Origin: Methanobacteriota archaeon
Lineage (GTDB): Archaea; Thermoplasmatota; Thermoplasmata; RBG-16-68-12
Direction of reading: 5' to 3'
NCBI GenBank assembly: GCA_005879045.1
Contig: VBLV01000177.1
Coordinates: 480-7,067, forward strand
Length of the DNA stretch: 6,588 nucleotides
The notes under the pieces are model-generated. The model saw nothing but the letters and a program-made list of their open reading frames with translations. It ran no database searches and was not told the origin of the DNA. Positions 1 through 6,391 of this stretch are shown here, in pieces. The number at the start of each line of letters is the position of its first letter. Position 1 is the stretch's first letter. Position numbers and translations under genes: made by a program.

Positions 1-3000
1 GAGCTCCTTGTCCGTCTTGATGACCGTCGCGATGAAGTCGTCCACCTCGAGATCCAAGTCTTTCCGCATCTGCTGGATCCGACGGATCAATTCTCGCGCG
101 TACGCCTCGGCCTGCAGCTCCGGTGTCACGCGAAGGTCGAGGTACACCTCGCCGTGCGGCGTTTCGACACGGGCGACCTCCGGGGGAAGCCCTTTCTCGA
201 CGCGCGCCATGGAAGAGTCAATCGAGAGCGTCTGCCCTTCAACCTGGAGCGCGTAGGATCCTCGCTCAAAGGCCCTCCGAATCTCCTCCCCGGGGCGGAC
301 CTCGAGGAGCTTGACGATCTTCGGCGCGAGGGCCTTGTAGGTCTTCCCGATCGCGGCAAGATCGGGTTTCGCCACGACGATCGTTCCAGGGAATTCCTCC
401 GTCGACCCCAAGATCGCGAGGTCCTTTGCGTTCACCTGATCCAAGAAAATGCTTCGAAGGGCCGCGAGCGCCTCGGCCGCTTCGGGGGTCGCCGTCCGAA
501 CCGCGATCAGCTTCAGGGGCCAGCGGAGTTTGCGGCCTCCCTTCTGCCGTTCTTTGGAGACGACTTCCACGAGCTCTTGAACGATCAACATGGACCGCTC
601 CAACTCCGGGCGGAGCTGTGGCTCGCGGACCTTGGGCCAGTCGAGCATGTGGACGCTCAGCCTTCGTCCATCGAGACGTTGGTAGATCGCCTCCGCGATG
701 TGCGGCGTGACCGGCGCGAGGAGAAGAGCCAACGTGCTCAAGGCTTCGAAGAGCACGTGGTACGCGGCCAGCTTGTCCGGGTCGTCCGTCTCCGTCCAGG
801 TGCGCCCGCGGACCAGTTTGACGTACCAGCGGGAGAGGTCGTCGAGGATGAACGACTCGACCGCGCGAGCCGCGCGGTGGAGGTTGTACGTCGTCATCTC
901 CACATTCACGGTCTTCTTGAGACCCTCCAGCCGCGACAGGAGCCAATGGTCTTCCGGGCGCAGGTGGCCCTCGACGGAGGTTGAATCGCCTGCGAATGGA
1001 TCGAAGCGGTCCAAGACCATGTAGGTCGTCGCAAATCGGAGCACGTTCCACAGGATGTTCAACGTGCGATGCGCGGTCCGGACGCCTTCCTCCTGGAACG
1101 TGATGTCGTCCCACGGCGCATTCACCGCGATGACGTAGAATCGCAACGGATCGACGCCGAACTTGCTGATGACGGTCTCCGGCTCGATGTAATTCCCGAG
1201 GGACTTGTGCATCTGCCGGCCGTCCGGGCCGTTCACCCATCCGTGCATGAGCACCTGGTCGTACGGGGCCCGGTCGAACGCCACGACGCCGGCCGCGAGT
1301 TGGGAGCTGAACCAACCACGAGTCTGGTCCGGTCCCTCGACGATCCAGTCCTGGGGCCACCAGCGACGAAATTCGTCCTCGCGGGCCGGATAGCCAAGGC
1401 TCGCCCAGCTCGAGACGCCGCTGTCGAACCACACGTCGACGGTGTCGGGCACCCGCCGCATCTCGCCGTCGCACTTCTCGCACGGCAGGACGACACGGTC
1501 GATGTCGGGCCGGTGGAGGTCCATTCCGTCCATGTAGCCCTGTGCCTTACGCAAGCCGTCCGCCGATCCGACGACCGTCCAATGCGTGCACTTGACGCAC
1601 CGCCAGATCGGGAGCGGGATGCCCCAGTAGCGCTGCCGCGAGATGCACCAATCTCGGAGGTTGCTCGTCCAGTCGAGTTGTCGCGCGGATCCCGCCCAGT
1701 CCGGGAACCAGGTGACCCGCCCGACCTCCTCGACCATCTTCGGTTTGACGTCCGCTACCTTGAGGAACCATTGGACCGTCGCACGAAACAGGATCGGCGT
1801 CTTGCACCGCCAGCAGTGGCCGTACGCATGGACGATCGTCTCCTCCGCGAACAGCGCATGGGCGGCACGGAGGTCCGCGACGATCCGAGGATTCGCTTCC
1901 CTCACGCTCTGGCCCGCGTACGCCCCGGCGTCGTCGGTGAAGCGGCCCCGGGCGTCGACGGGAGAGAAGGCGGGCAGGCCCAGCTTCTGACCGAGTTCGA
2001 AGTCCTCCGGTCCGTGGCCGGGGGCGGAGTGCACGAGCCCGGTGTATTCCGCGACCACCGTTTCCGACGAGACCACCTTGTGGACCCACTCCCCTTTCAC
2101 GGCTTTCTGGTACGGGAGCTTCGTGCGGAGGGGATGAAGGTATGCGAGCCCGACCAGGTCGCTTCCCTTTTTCGTCTCGACGACGGAATATTTCGTGATG
2201 CCCCCGCGGGCCATGATGTCGGGCACCGCGCTCTCCATGACCCAGATATATTCCGACTTCTTCCCGTGGGGAACCTGGACCTTCGCATATTGGAACTCCG
2301 GGTGAACGGCGATCGCGAGGTTCGCGGGAAGAGTCCACGGGGTCGTCGTCCAGATGAGTAGGGATTCGTTCGGCTTGCGGGCGACCCCGAACTTGACGTA
2401 GATCGAGGGATCTGTTTCATCGGCGTACTCGACTTCGGCATCCGCGAGGGCTGTCTCGCACCGCGAACACCACTGGATTGATCGCAACGCCTCATAGACC
2501 CACTCGCGCTCGTGGGCGTGTTTCAGGGTCCACCAGGCGGCCTCGATGAATTCATTGCGGATCGTCATGTAGGGCCGGTCCCAGTCCAGCCAGATCCCGA
2601 GCGACTGGAACTGCGCCGTCATCTTCTGCAGGAGGTCCGTGGCGAAGGTCCGGCAGGTATTCACGAACTTCTCGATGCCGAGCTCCTCGATCTCTTTCTT
2701 GTTCGTGATGCCGAGGGTCTTCTCGACCTGCACCTCGATGGGAAGGCCGTGCATGTCGTAGCCCGGCTGGTCCCGGACGTGGTAGCCCCGCATCCGGTGG
2801 TAGCGGACGACCAGGTCCTTGATCGTCTTGTTCAGGACCTGACCGAGATGGATCGATCCGGTCGTGAATGGCGGGCCGTCGCCGAAATAGAAGTCTTCGC
2901 CTGTCTCCCGCGCGGCGACCGTTTTCTGGTAGGCCTTCGTCCGGCTCCAGAATTCCTGGACTTGCCTCTCCACCTCTAGTGGAGCGTACGACTTCTCCGC

Positions 3001-3012
3001 CTGCTTGATCAT
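1..3012 (-). CDS. ileS: Isoleucyl-tRNA synthetase, archaeal type, C-terminus cut by window edge
   Basis: Cytoplasmic class I synthetase that activates isoleucine with ATP, loads it on tRNA-Ile and hydrolyses mischarged valine (EC 6.1.1.5). The frame is open from the ATG at 3012 to position 1, giving 1004 residues; archaeal family members run to roughly 1030-1070, so only a short tail is missing. Seen in order: a HIGH-type motif read as HLGQ (55-58); a cysteine pair at C182/C185; the editing domain with its threonine-rich WTTTPWTLPAN (221-231) and HSAPGHGPED (328-337); cysteine pairs C400/C403, C472/C475 and C511/C514, likely zinc sites; WFDSG (528-532); DQTRGWF (562-568); a KMSKS-type loop read as QMHKSLGN (600-607); then the helical anticodon-binding domain with DLSRWYVKLVRGR (725-737) and an archaeal/eukaryotic-type C-terminal region. 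No in-frame ATG, GTG or TTG was found between this ATG and the predicted transcription start. GGAAGGGG lies just upstream as a weak ribosome site. Both class I signatures deviate from the textbook form, but surrounding residues are well conserved, so the enzyme looks functional. Confidence 0.98.
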   Translation of the reverse strand, partial: MIKQAEKSYAPLEVERQVQEFWSRTKAYQKTVAARETGEDFYFGDGPPFTTGSIHLGQVLNKTIKDLVVRYHRMRGYHVRDQPGYDMHGLPIEVQVEKTLGITNKKEIEELGIEKFVNTCRTFATDLLQKMTAQFQSLGIWLDWDRPYMTIRNEFIEAAWWTLKHAHEREWVYEALRSIQWCSRCETALADAEVEYADETDPSIYVKFGVARKPNESLLIWTTTPWTLPANLAIAVHPEFQYAKVQVPHGKKSEYIWVMESAVPDIMARGGITKYSVVETKKGSDLVGLAYLHPLRTKLPYQKAVKGEWVHKVVSSETVVAEYTGLVHSAPGHGPEDFELGQKLGLPAFSPVDARGRFTDDAGAYAGQSVREANPRIVADLRAAHALFAEETIVHAYGHCWRCKTPILFRATVQWFLKVADVKPKMVEEVGRVTWFPDWAGSARQLDWTSNLRDWCISRQRYWGIPLPIWRCVKCTHWTVVGSADGLRKAQGYMDGMDLHRPDIDRVVLPCEKCDGEMRRVPDTVDVWFDSGVSSWASLGYPAREDEFRRWWPQDWIVEGPDQTRGWFSSQLAAGVVAFDRAPYDQVLMHGWVNGPDGRQMHKSLGNYIEPETVISKFGVDPLRFYVIAVNAPWDDITFQEEGVRTAHRTLNILWNVLRFATTYMVLDRFDPFAGDSTSVEGHLRPEDHWLLSRLEGLKKTVNVEMTTYNLHRAARAVESFILDDLSRWYVKLVRGRTWTETDDPDKLAAYHVLFEALSTLALLLAPVTPHIAEAIYQRLDGRRLSVHMLDWPKVREPQLRPELERSMLIVQELVEVVSKERQKGGRKLRWPLKLIAVRTATPEAAEALAALRSIFLDQVNAKDLAILGSTEEFPGTIVVAKPDLAAIGKTYKALAPKIVKLLEVRPGEEIRRAFERGSYALQVEGQTLSIDSSMARVEKGLPPEVARVETPHGEVYLDLRVTPELQAEAYARELIRRIQQMRKDLDLEVDDFIATVIKTDKEL

Positions 3013-3090
3013 CGCAGCCCCTTCCCGGGGAATCGGGCCCCGCGAGACTTCTTCCTCGCCTCGAGAAGCGGTCGACCTATCTGGCCAGCC

Positions 3091-3098
3091 GTATAAAA
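3091..3098 (-). promoter_or_regulatory. ileS: TATA box of ileS
   Basis: Read on the minus strand this is TTTTATAC, a good archaeal TATA element in otherwise GC-rich DNA. Transcription would start about 25 bases on, near 3068, giving a leader of about 55 bases before the ATG at 3012. That leader contains short alternative GC-rich hairpins: on the plus strand GGGG at 3027-3030 can pair with CCCC at 3038-3041, or CCCG at 3024-3027 with CGGG at 3034-3037. Whether they matter is unknown. The rest of the 3013-3153 gap shows no gene. Confidence 0.6.
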
Positions 3099-3153
3099 GC
3101 ATGCAGTCGCGGTTGCGGACCCGCGCGTCGTACCGAGTCTCTTTGTGAGTCGA

Positions 3154-3783
3154 TCAGTACGCGATGGCGGGCATCTTGCAGACGAACTCGTCGCTCGTCA
3201 ATTGCCTGACCATGAACTCGGCAACATCGGCGCGAGAAATTCGGATTCCCCATCGCGGGATGCCATCGACGGCGACGCGATAGCGACCTTTCGGAGGTCC
3301 GTTGGTCAGCAAGACGGCCCTCACCGCGGTCCACTCTAGATTTCTTCGCTTGAGTTCTTCGAGCATCTCGCGATGTTCCCGGTAGACCGCGGGCAGCCAC
3401 ATTCGAAAGATTCGCAGGCCTATATTCCCGAAGAGGAATCCCGCCGACTCACCCAACGCACCGGCGGCTGACAGCGCCACGATTCGCCGAACATGATGCC
3501 TCTCCATGGCGTCGAGGATGTGTCGCACGCCCGTCGACAGGACAGGCGCCGGATTCCGAGCCGTGCTTCCCAGGGCGCTGAGGACGGTATTCTGGCCCGC
3601 GACCGCGTCATCCACCGTGGCGGCATCGAGGACATCGCCCGGCACGACCTTCACTCGGTCGAGGCCGACGCGCATCCGGCGGGGATCGCGGACGAAGGCG
3701 GTGACCTCGTGACCCGCTTGCACGGCTCGACCGACAATCCATCGGCCCGTGTCACCGGTTGCGCCGAACACAACGACGTTCAC
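3154..3783 (-). CDS. NAD(P)-binding atypical SDR-family protein (NmrA / biliverdin reductase B-like)
   Basis: Predicted cytoplasmic NAD(P)-dependent oxidoreductase or redox-sensing protein of 209 residues; the substrate cannot be told. The N-terminus is a classic Rossmann start, VVVFGATGDTG, with the glycine motif at residues 7-13. R32 in FVRDPRRM follows the second strand, which favours NADP(H). GDVLD (50-54), LSALG (68-72) and IVALSAAGAL (101-110) match the later strands of the fold. RAVLLTNGPPKGRYRV (155-170) resembles the substrate-side segment of the biliverdin reductase B/NmrA-like subgroup. The classical YxxxK catalytic pair of SDRs is not visible, as expected for atypical members. The start is GTG at 3783; an in-frame TGA 36-38 bases upstream, with only CTG as a possible start in between, leaves it as the earliest sensible choice. 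No clear Shine-Dalgarno or TATA box was found, so it may be read through from tRNA-His, which ends 103 bases upstream. It stops 141 bases before ileS, which has its own promoter. Confidence 0.87.
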   Translation of the reverse strand: MNVVVFGATGDTGRWIVGRAVQAGHEVTAFVRDPRRMRVGLDRVKVVPGDVLDAATVDDAVAGQNTVLSALGSTARNPAPVLSTGVRHILDAMERHHVRRIVALSAAGALGESAGFLFGNIGLRIFRMWLPAVYREHREMLEELKRRNLEWTAVRAVLLTNGPPKGRYRVAVDGIPRWGIRISRADVAEFMVRQLTSDEFVCKMPAIAY

Positions 3784-3886
3784 GAGGGCTGCACTCAGCC
3801 CTAATGCGGACGTCGCGGTTCATGAAGATGCCGCGATTCTCGAACGGGACGGTTTAGGACGGGGAGACGGGCAACCCGGACGCGAG

Positions 3887-3960
3887 GGCCGGGAGCGAGA
3901 TTTGAACTCGCGTCAAGGGATCCACAGCCCCCTAGCATCACCAGGCTAGCCCATCCCGGC
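3887..3960 (-). tRNA. tRNA-His (anticodon GTG)
   Basis: Folds as a complete cloverleaf on the minus strand, with no intron. The acceptor stem GCCGGGA/TCCCGGC has seven perfect pairs (3954-3960 with 3888-3894). U8, A14, the G18G19 pair and A21 are in place. The D stem is weak, with one G-U pair and one U-U mismatch. The anticodon stem GGGGG/TCCCT encloses the seven-base loop CTGTGGA, so the anticodon is GTG with G37. The variable loop has four bases and G15 can pair with C48. The T arm is GCGAG-TTCAAAT-CTCGC. Two histidine identity marks support the call: the discriminator base is C73 (3887), and the base just before position 1 is G (3961), so G-1 is encoded and can pair with C73. CCA is not encoded; CTC follows the discriminator, so CCA must be added by the nucleotidyltransferase. 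Confidence 0.96.
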
Positions 3961-3985
3961 CGCACGCCGCCCAACCGAGGAGAGG

Positions 3986-3998
3986 AATATAGTATTTT
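3986..3998 (-). promoter_or_regulatory. TATA element of tRNA-His
   Basis: On the minus strand this reads AAAATACTATATT, preceded by a purine-rich stretch that could serve as BRE. TATATT (3986-3991) is centred about 27 bases before G-1 at 3961. Archaeal transcription starts about 25-27 bases from the box centre, so the transcript should begin at or within a few bases of the mature tRNA 5' end. Placement and isolation in GC-rich DNA support the call. Confidence 0.65.
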
Positions 3999-3999
3999 G
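3986..3999 (+). promoter_or_regulatory. Possible TATA element for the divergent 4082-4648 gene
   Basis: The same AT island reads AATATAGTATTTTG on the plus strand, acceptable as an archaeal TATA box. Transcription would begin near 4015-4020 and give a leader of about 65 bases. No better TATA sequence was found between here and the ATG at 4082. That spacer (4000-4081) holds only a small potential hairpin, CACCC (4045-4049) with GGGTG (4057-4061). Confidence 0.35.
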
Positions 4000-4081
4000 C
4001 TCGACCGCGGGCGATGGATCAGAGAGGATCGGAGTTGTTTCACACACCCCTCACACGGGTGCTCAACTAGCCGTACGACGA

Positions 4082-4648
4082 ATGCGGTCCCCGAGGGAAG
4101 GCTTGTCCAAGGGCAGTACGGTCCGATCCGTTCACCGGTTCCGCAGAGAGGCGGAGCGCCGGCTCCAGCGGTCGGGCTTGGTCATCATTCTGTTGGGGTC
4201 CTCGGGAAGGGGACTCGACGAGCGACGGGATGTGGCGCACGTCTTGGCGCGTCGGGGAATCGTCGCTCTCGTCCCGGAGGACGATTTTCCCGTCGAGATC
4301 GGCCCTTCGGTGCTCGAGGTTGACGTCCTCGAACGGAGCGACGTGGATCTTGTGTTCCTGAGCATTGAATCGTGGGGCGCCGCCACGGAGTTTGGCCAAT
4401 TCTCGTCCAATCCCAGGATCGCCCCGAAACTCCGGGTCCTGGTCCGACCCGAATACCACCCGGTCCACAGTCCCCCGGGCAGCTACCTCACCGACCTGTA
4501 CCTGACCCATCTCGTCCGGTATGGCCACGTCTACCCCGTCGATGGAGGACGCCAAGCACCCGTGCCTTCGGCGAAGGCCCTCATCCCGATGCTCGTTGAA
4601 CGTCATCGCGAGATCAAGGCCTTTCGGCCGTTGAACATTACTAAGTAA
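4082..4648 (+). CDS. Uncharacterised protein, possible nucleoside 2-deoxyribosyltransferase/TIR-like fold
   Basis: Protein of 188 residues that I cannot assign to a named family. After a basic N-terminal tail, the core begins with a hydrophobic strand, LVIILLGSSGRG (33-44), followed by a helix with DERRDVAHVLARRGI (46-60), a second strand IVALVPEDD (60-68), an acidic patch and the strand DVDLVFLSIES (87-97). Then comes GAATEFGQF (99-107), which resembles the GxxxELGxA motif holding the catalytic glutamate of nucleoside 2-deoxyribosyltransferases; E103 would be that residue, with D87 or D89 as candidate partners. The later LRVLVRPEYHP (117-127) and the C-terminal helices fit an alpha/beta Rossmannoid domain. 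No membrane segment or signal peptide is seen. The ATG has no clear Shine-Dalgarno; in-frame TTG codons at residues 8 and 33 are less likely starts. The stop lies 33 bases before the winged-helix gene. The opposite-strand reading lacks hydrophobic strands and looks like a mirror artefact. Confidence is good that it is a gene, low on function. Confidence 0.75.
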   Translation: MRSPREGLSKGSTVRSVHRFRREAERRLQRSGLVIILLGSSGRGLDERRDVAHVLARRGIVALVPEDDFPVEIGPSVLEVDVLERSDVDLVFLSIESWGAATEFGQFSSNPRIAPKLRVLVRPEYHPVHSPPGSYLTDLYLTHLVRYGHVYPVDGGRQAPVPSAKALIPMLVERHREIKAFRPLNITK

Positions 4649-4653
4649 ATATA

Positions 4654-4659
4654 TTTATA
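4654..4659 (+). promoter_or_regulatory. TATA box of the winged-helix gene (leaderless)
   Basis: TTTATA inside the AT-rich run at 4646-4660, overlapping the end of the preceding gene. Its centre is 25-26 bases before the A of the ATG at 4682, the distance at which archaeal transcription starts, so the mRNA should begin at the start codon. There is no Shine-Dalgarno before the ATG, which agrees. Confidence 0.75.
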
Positions 4660-4681
4660 CCACGTAGAATATCGCTGACCT

Positions 4682-5050
4682 ATGAAGAAGCTGGCCGACC
4701 GGGAGGAGACGGATCCCGAGGTCATTGACCGTCTGAGAGCTTACACGGCCCTGGACAATCCGATTCGGCTGCGGGCGTTCCGGTTGATCCACGAATCTCC
4801 CGGGGTGCCGTTCAACCAAATCGCGAGGCGCATCCGGATCGAGAGCGGTTTGCTCGCGTATCACATGGGCGTCTTGAAGGCCGCGCGGGTCGTCGACGTC
4901 ACCTACGAGCGGGAAGGCAGGCAAGTCACCTCGTATCGACTCGGCGCGAGGGGCGAGGCGCTCTTCTCCGAACTGTTCCGCAAGCGACCGAGCCCGACGT
5001 CGAAAGCGGCGCAGGGCGTCCTCCGTTCCGTCGCGGTGCGACAACATTGA
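4682..5050 (+). CDS. ArsR-like winged helix-turn-helix transcriptional regulator
   Basis: DNA-binding protein of 122 residues, typical of small archaeal ArsR-like regulators. YTALDNPIRLRAFRLIHES (21-39) is the usual first helix, close to the ALxxPxRLxIL pattern of the family. VPFNQIARRI (42-51) forms the second helix, and ESGLLAYHMGVLKAARVV (54-71) the recognition helix, with the YHMGVLKAA pattern seen in many archaeal members. YEREGRQVTSYRLGARGEALF (75-95) makes the beta wing and the start of the last helix. There is no cysteine anywhere in the protein, so thiol metal sensing by the classical ArsR mechanism is unlikely, and no ligand domain is attached. It has its own promoter yet lies just behind the uncharacterised gene at 4082-4648, which it might regulate. 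Its stop is 13 bases from that of the convergent small membrane protein. Confidence 0.92.
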   Translation: MKKLADREETDPEVIDRLRAYTALDNPIRLRAFRLIHESPGVPFNQIARRIRIESGLLAYHMGVLKAARVVDVTYEREGRQVTSYRLGARGEALFSELFRKRPSPTSKAAQGVLRSVAVRQH

Positions 5051-5063
5051 TCCGGTGCGGCCC

Positions 5064-5324
5064 TCAGTTGTCTCGAGTCTTTCCGGGTAACGCGGCGATC
5101 GGGCCTCGGACCAGGAGGAACGCGACGAGTAGGAGGACAATTCCGGTGCCCATCACGACGATCATGACGAGGGCAATCGACGGCGAGATCAGGACGCCAA
5201 TGCTCCCCGCAAACAAAAGGACCAGGCCGAGGATGCCGGCGACGATACTCGTCTTTCTCTTCCGCGCGGCCACCTGTTCTTGTACCCGCCGCCGCTCGGC
5301 TACCCTCGAAGGTCTCGGCTCCAC
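5064..5324 (-). CDS. Small two-helix membrane protein of unknown function
   Basis: Protein of 86 residues that matches no family I recognise. Residues 1-25 are strongly basic and probably helical ([18 protein letters not shown]), followed by two hydrophobic spans at about 26-46 and 50-72, joined by a very short turn, and a short polar tail. By the positive-inside rule the basic N-terminus should be cytoplasmic, which puts the tail inside too. Codons mostly end in G or C, as in neighbouring genes, and the plus-strand reading of the same DNA has no sensible protein features. The start is GTG at 5324; GAGGGAG just upstream could act as a ribosome site, and AAATAA near 5347-5352 (minus strand) is about 25 bases away, so a leaderless start is also possible. 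It converges on the winged-helix gene and is divergent from argF. Confidence 0.68.
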   Translation of the reverse strand: MEPRPSRVAERRRVQEQVAARKRKTSIVAGILGLVLLFAGSIGVLISPSIALVMIVVMGTGIVLLLVAFLLVRGPIAALPGKTRDN

Positions 5325-5342
5325 GCTCCCTCATTCGAGCGA

Positions 5343-5352
5343 GCTTATTTGA
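5343..5352. promoter_or_regulatory. AT-rich island between the small membrane protein gene and argF
   Basis: CTTATTTGA stands out from GC-rich surroundings. Read on the minus strand as CAAATAAG it is about 25 bases from the GTG at 5324. Read on the plus strand it could start an argF transcript near 5373, with a leader of about 40 bases. A second weak plus-strand candidate, TTTTGTA at 5382-5388, would start transcription near 5411, four bases before the argF ATG chosen here. Neither is a strong TATA box. Confidence 0.35.
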
Positions 5353-5414
5353 TGCCTCCGACGCCGGAGGATGCACAAGGGTTTTGTACGAATCGTCGGA
5401 TGGTCTGGCGGTCC

Positions 5415-6344
5415 ATGGGCACGAAGCGCGATCTCGTCTCGATTCTCGACGTGAAGGACGATCTCGTGGGTCTCCTCGAGCTCGCGGCGAGCATCAAGAA
5501 CCGCACGAAGGCGGGGGAGCCGTACGAGCCGCTCCGCGGTAAGAGCCTGGCGATGATTTTCGAAAAGGCCTCGACCCGGACGCGGGTGTCGTTTGAGGTC
5601 GGGATGACGCAACTCGGCGGCCACGCCCTCTTCCTGAGCCCGAACGATCTGCAAATCGGACGGGGCGAGACGATCGCCGACACCGCGAGAGTCCTGAGCC
5701 GCTATGTGGACGGCATCATGTATCGGGCGTTCCGGAGAGAGAACGTCGTCGAACTCGCGCAGAATGCGAGCGTGCCGGTGATCAACGGCCTCGATGACAG
5801 GGAACACCCTTGCCAGGTCATCGCGGATCTCTTCACCATCTTGGAGCATAACGGCTCGTTCAAGGAGCTGAAACTCGCCTACGTCGGGGACGGCAATAAC
5901 GTATGCAACTCGCTGCTCCTCGGCGCCGCGATCGTCGGCATGGACATGACGGCGGCCTGCCCGAGCGGTTACGAGCCCGACGCCGAAATCCTCGCGACGG
6001 CGCGGCGCATCGCGAAGGACAGCGGATCCAAGATTCACGTCGTCGCTGATCCCGTCGTCGCCGTGCAACAAGCCGATGTCGTGTACACCGACGTCTGGGT
6101 CTCGATGGGCCAGGAAAAAGAGAAAGAGCAACGCGAGAAGGTGTTCCGGCCGTACCAGGTCAATTCGAAGCTCCTCGACCACGCGAAGAGGGACGCGGTC
6201 GTGATGCATTGCCTCCCGGCGCATCGCGGTCTAGAAATCACGGACGAGGTGATGGACGGCCCGCGGTCCATCGTCTTCGATCAAGCCGAGAACCGACTGC
6301 ACGCGCAGAAGGCGATCCTTTCGCGGCTCCTCGCTGGCGTCTGA
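5415..6344 (+). CDS. argF: Ornithine carbamoyltransferase
   Basis: Cytoplasmic enzyme that joins carbamoyl phosphate and ornithine to give citrulline and phosphate (EC 2.1.3.3), used in arginine synthesis and, in reverse, in arginine breakdown. All family signatures are visible: the carbamoyl-phosphate loop STRTR (53-57), HPCQ (131-134), DGNNVCNS (159-166), the ornithine-binding DVWVSMG (226-232) and HCLPAHRG (265-272) with the catalytic cysteine C266. The SMG loop and the ornithine-type HCLP separate it from aspartate carbamoyltransferase. The length from the ATG at 5415 is 309 residues, normal for the family. In-frame ATG codons at 5400 and 5352 exist, but the added residues do not resemble the usual N-terminus, whereas [13 protein letters not shown] does. 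No strong Shine-Dalgarno is seen. No other arginine gene is in the window, so synthesis and catabolic roles cannot be told apart by context. Confidence 0.97.
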   Translation: MGTKRDLVSILDVKDDLVGLLELAASIKNRTKAGEPYEPLRGKSLAMIFEKASTRTRVSFEVGMTQLGGHALFLSPNDLQIGRGETIADTARVLSRYVDGIMYRAFRRENVVELAQNASVPVINGLDDREHPCQVIADLFTILEHNGSFKELKLAYVGDGNNVCNSLLLGAAIVGMDMTAACPSGYEPDAEILATARRIAKDSGSKIHVVADPVVAVQQADVVYTDVWVSMGQEKEKEQREKVFRPYQVNSKLLDHAKRDAVVMHCLPAHRGLEITDEVMDGPRSIVFDQAENRLHAQKAILSRLLAGV

Positions 6345-6362
6345 AACGCTCTCGACAACCCG

Positions 6363-6368
6363 TATATA
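6363..6368 (+). promoter_or_regulatory. TATA box of the downstream permease-like gene (leaderless)
   Basis: TATATA, 19 bases after the argF stop. Its centre lies 26-27 bases before the A of the ATG at 6392, so the transcript should begin at the start codon. No Shine-Dalgarno is seen. Confidence 0.72.
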
Positions 6369-6391
6369 GCCCCCGTCCTTTGCGGGCGAAG

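Noticed and set aside
266..1483. Minus-strand open frame of 405 codons inside ileS in another frame.
   Set aside because: Arginine- and glycine-rich composition, no motifs, and wholly inside the ileS frame: a shadow of high GC content.
1069..2361. Long plus-strand open frame of 430 codons, with a similar one at 154-984, antisense to ileS.
   Set aside because: Stop codons are rare on the opposite strand of GC-rich genes. The product is an arginine-, aspartate- and valine-rich mirror with no domain, while the minus strand encodes a fully conserved IleRS.
4045..4061. CACCC/GGGTG hairpin in the 4082 gene leader, considered as a terminator or riboswitch.
   Set aside because: Only five pairs, no following T-run and no match to a known riboswitch fold that I can see.
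4067..4606. Minus-strand open frame of 179 codons opposite the 4082-4648 gene.
   Set aside because: It is hydrophilic with no hydrophobic core, whereas the plus strand shows a regular strand/helix pattern. It looks like a mirror frame.
3887..4648. tRNA-His as an attachment site for an integrated element carrying the 4082-5324 genes.
   Set aside because: No repeat of the tRNA 3' end, integrase or change in base composition was seen, and the genes lie on the 5' side of the tRNA.
5331..6224. Minus-strand open frame of 297 codons opposite argF.
   Set aside because: argF is certain from its motifs, and this frame has no recognisable features.
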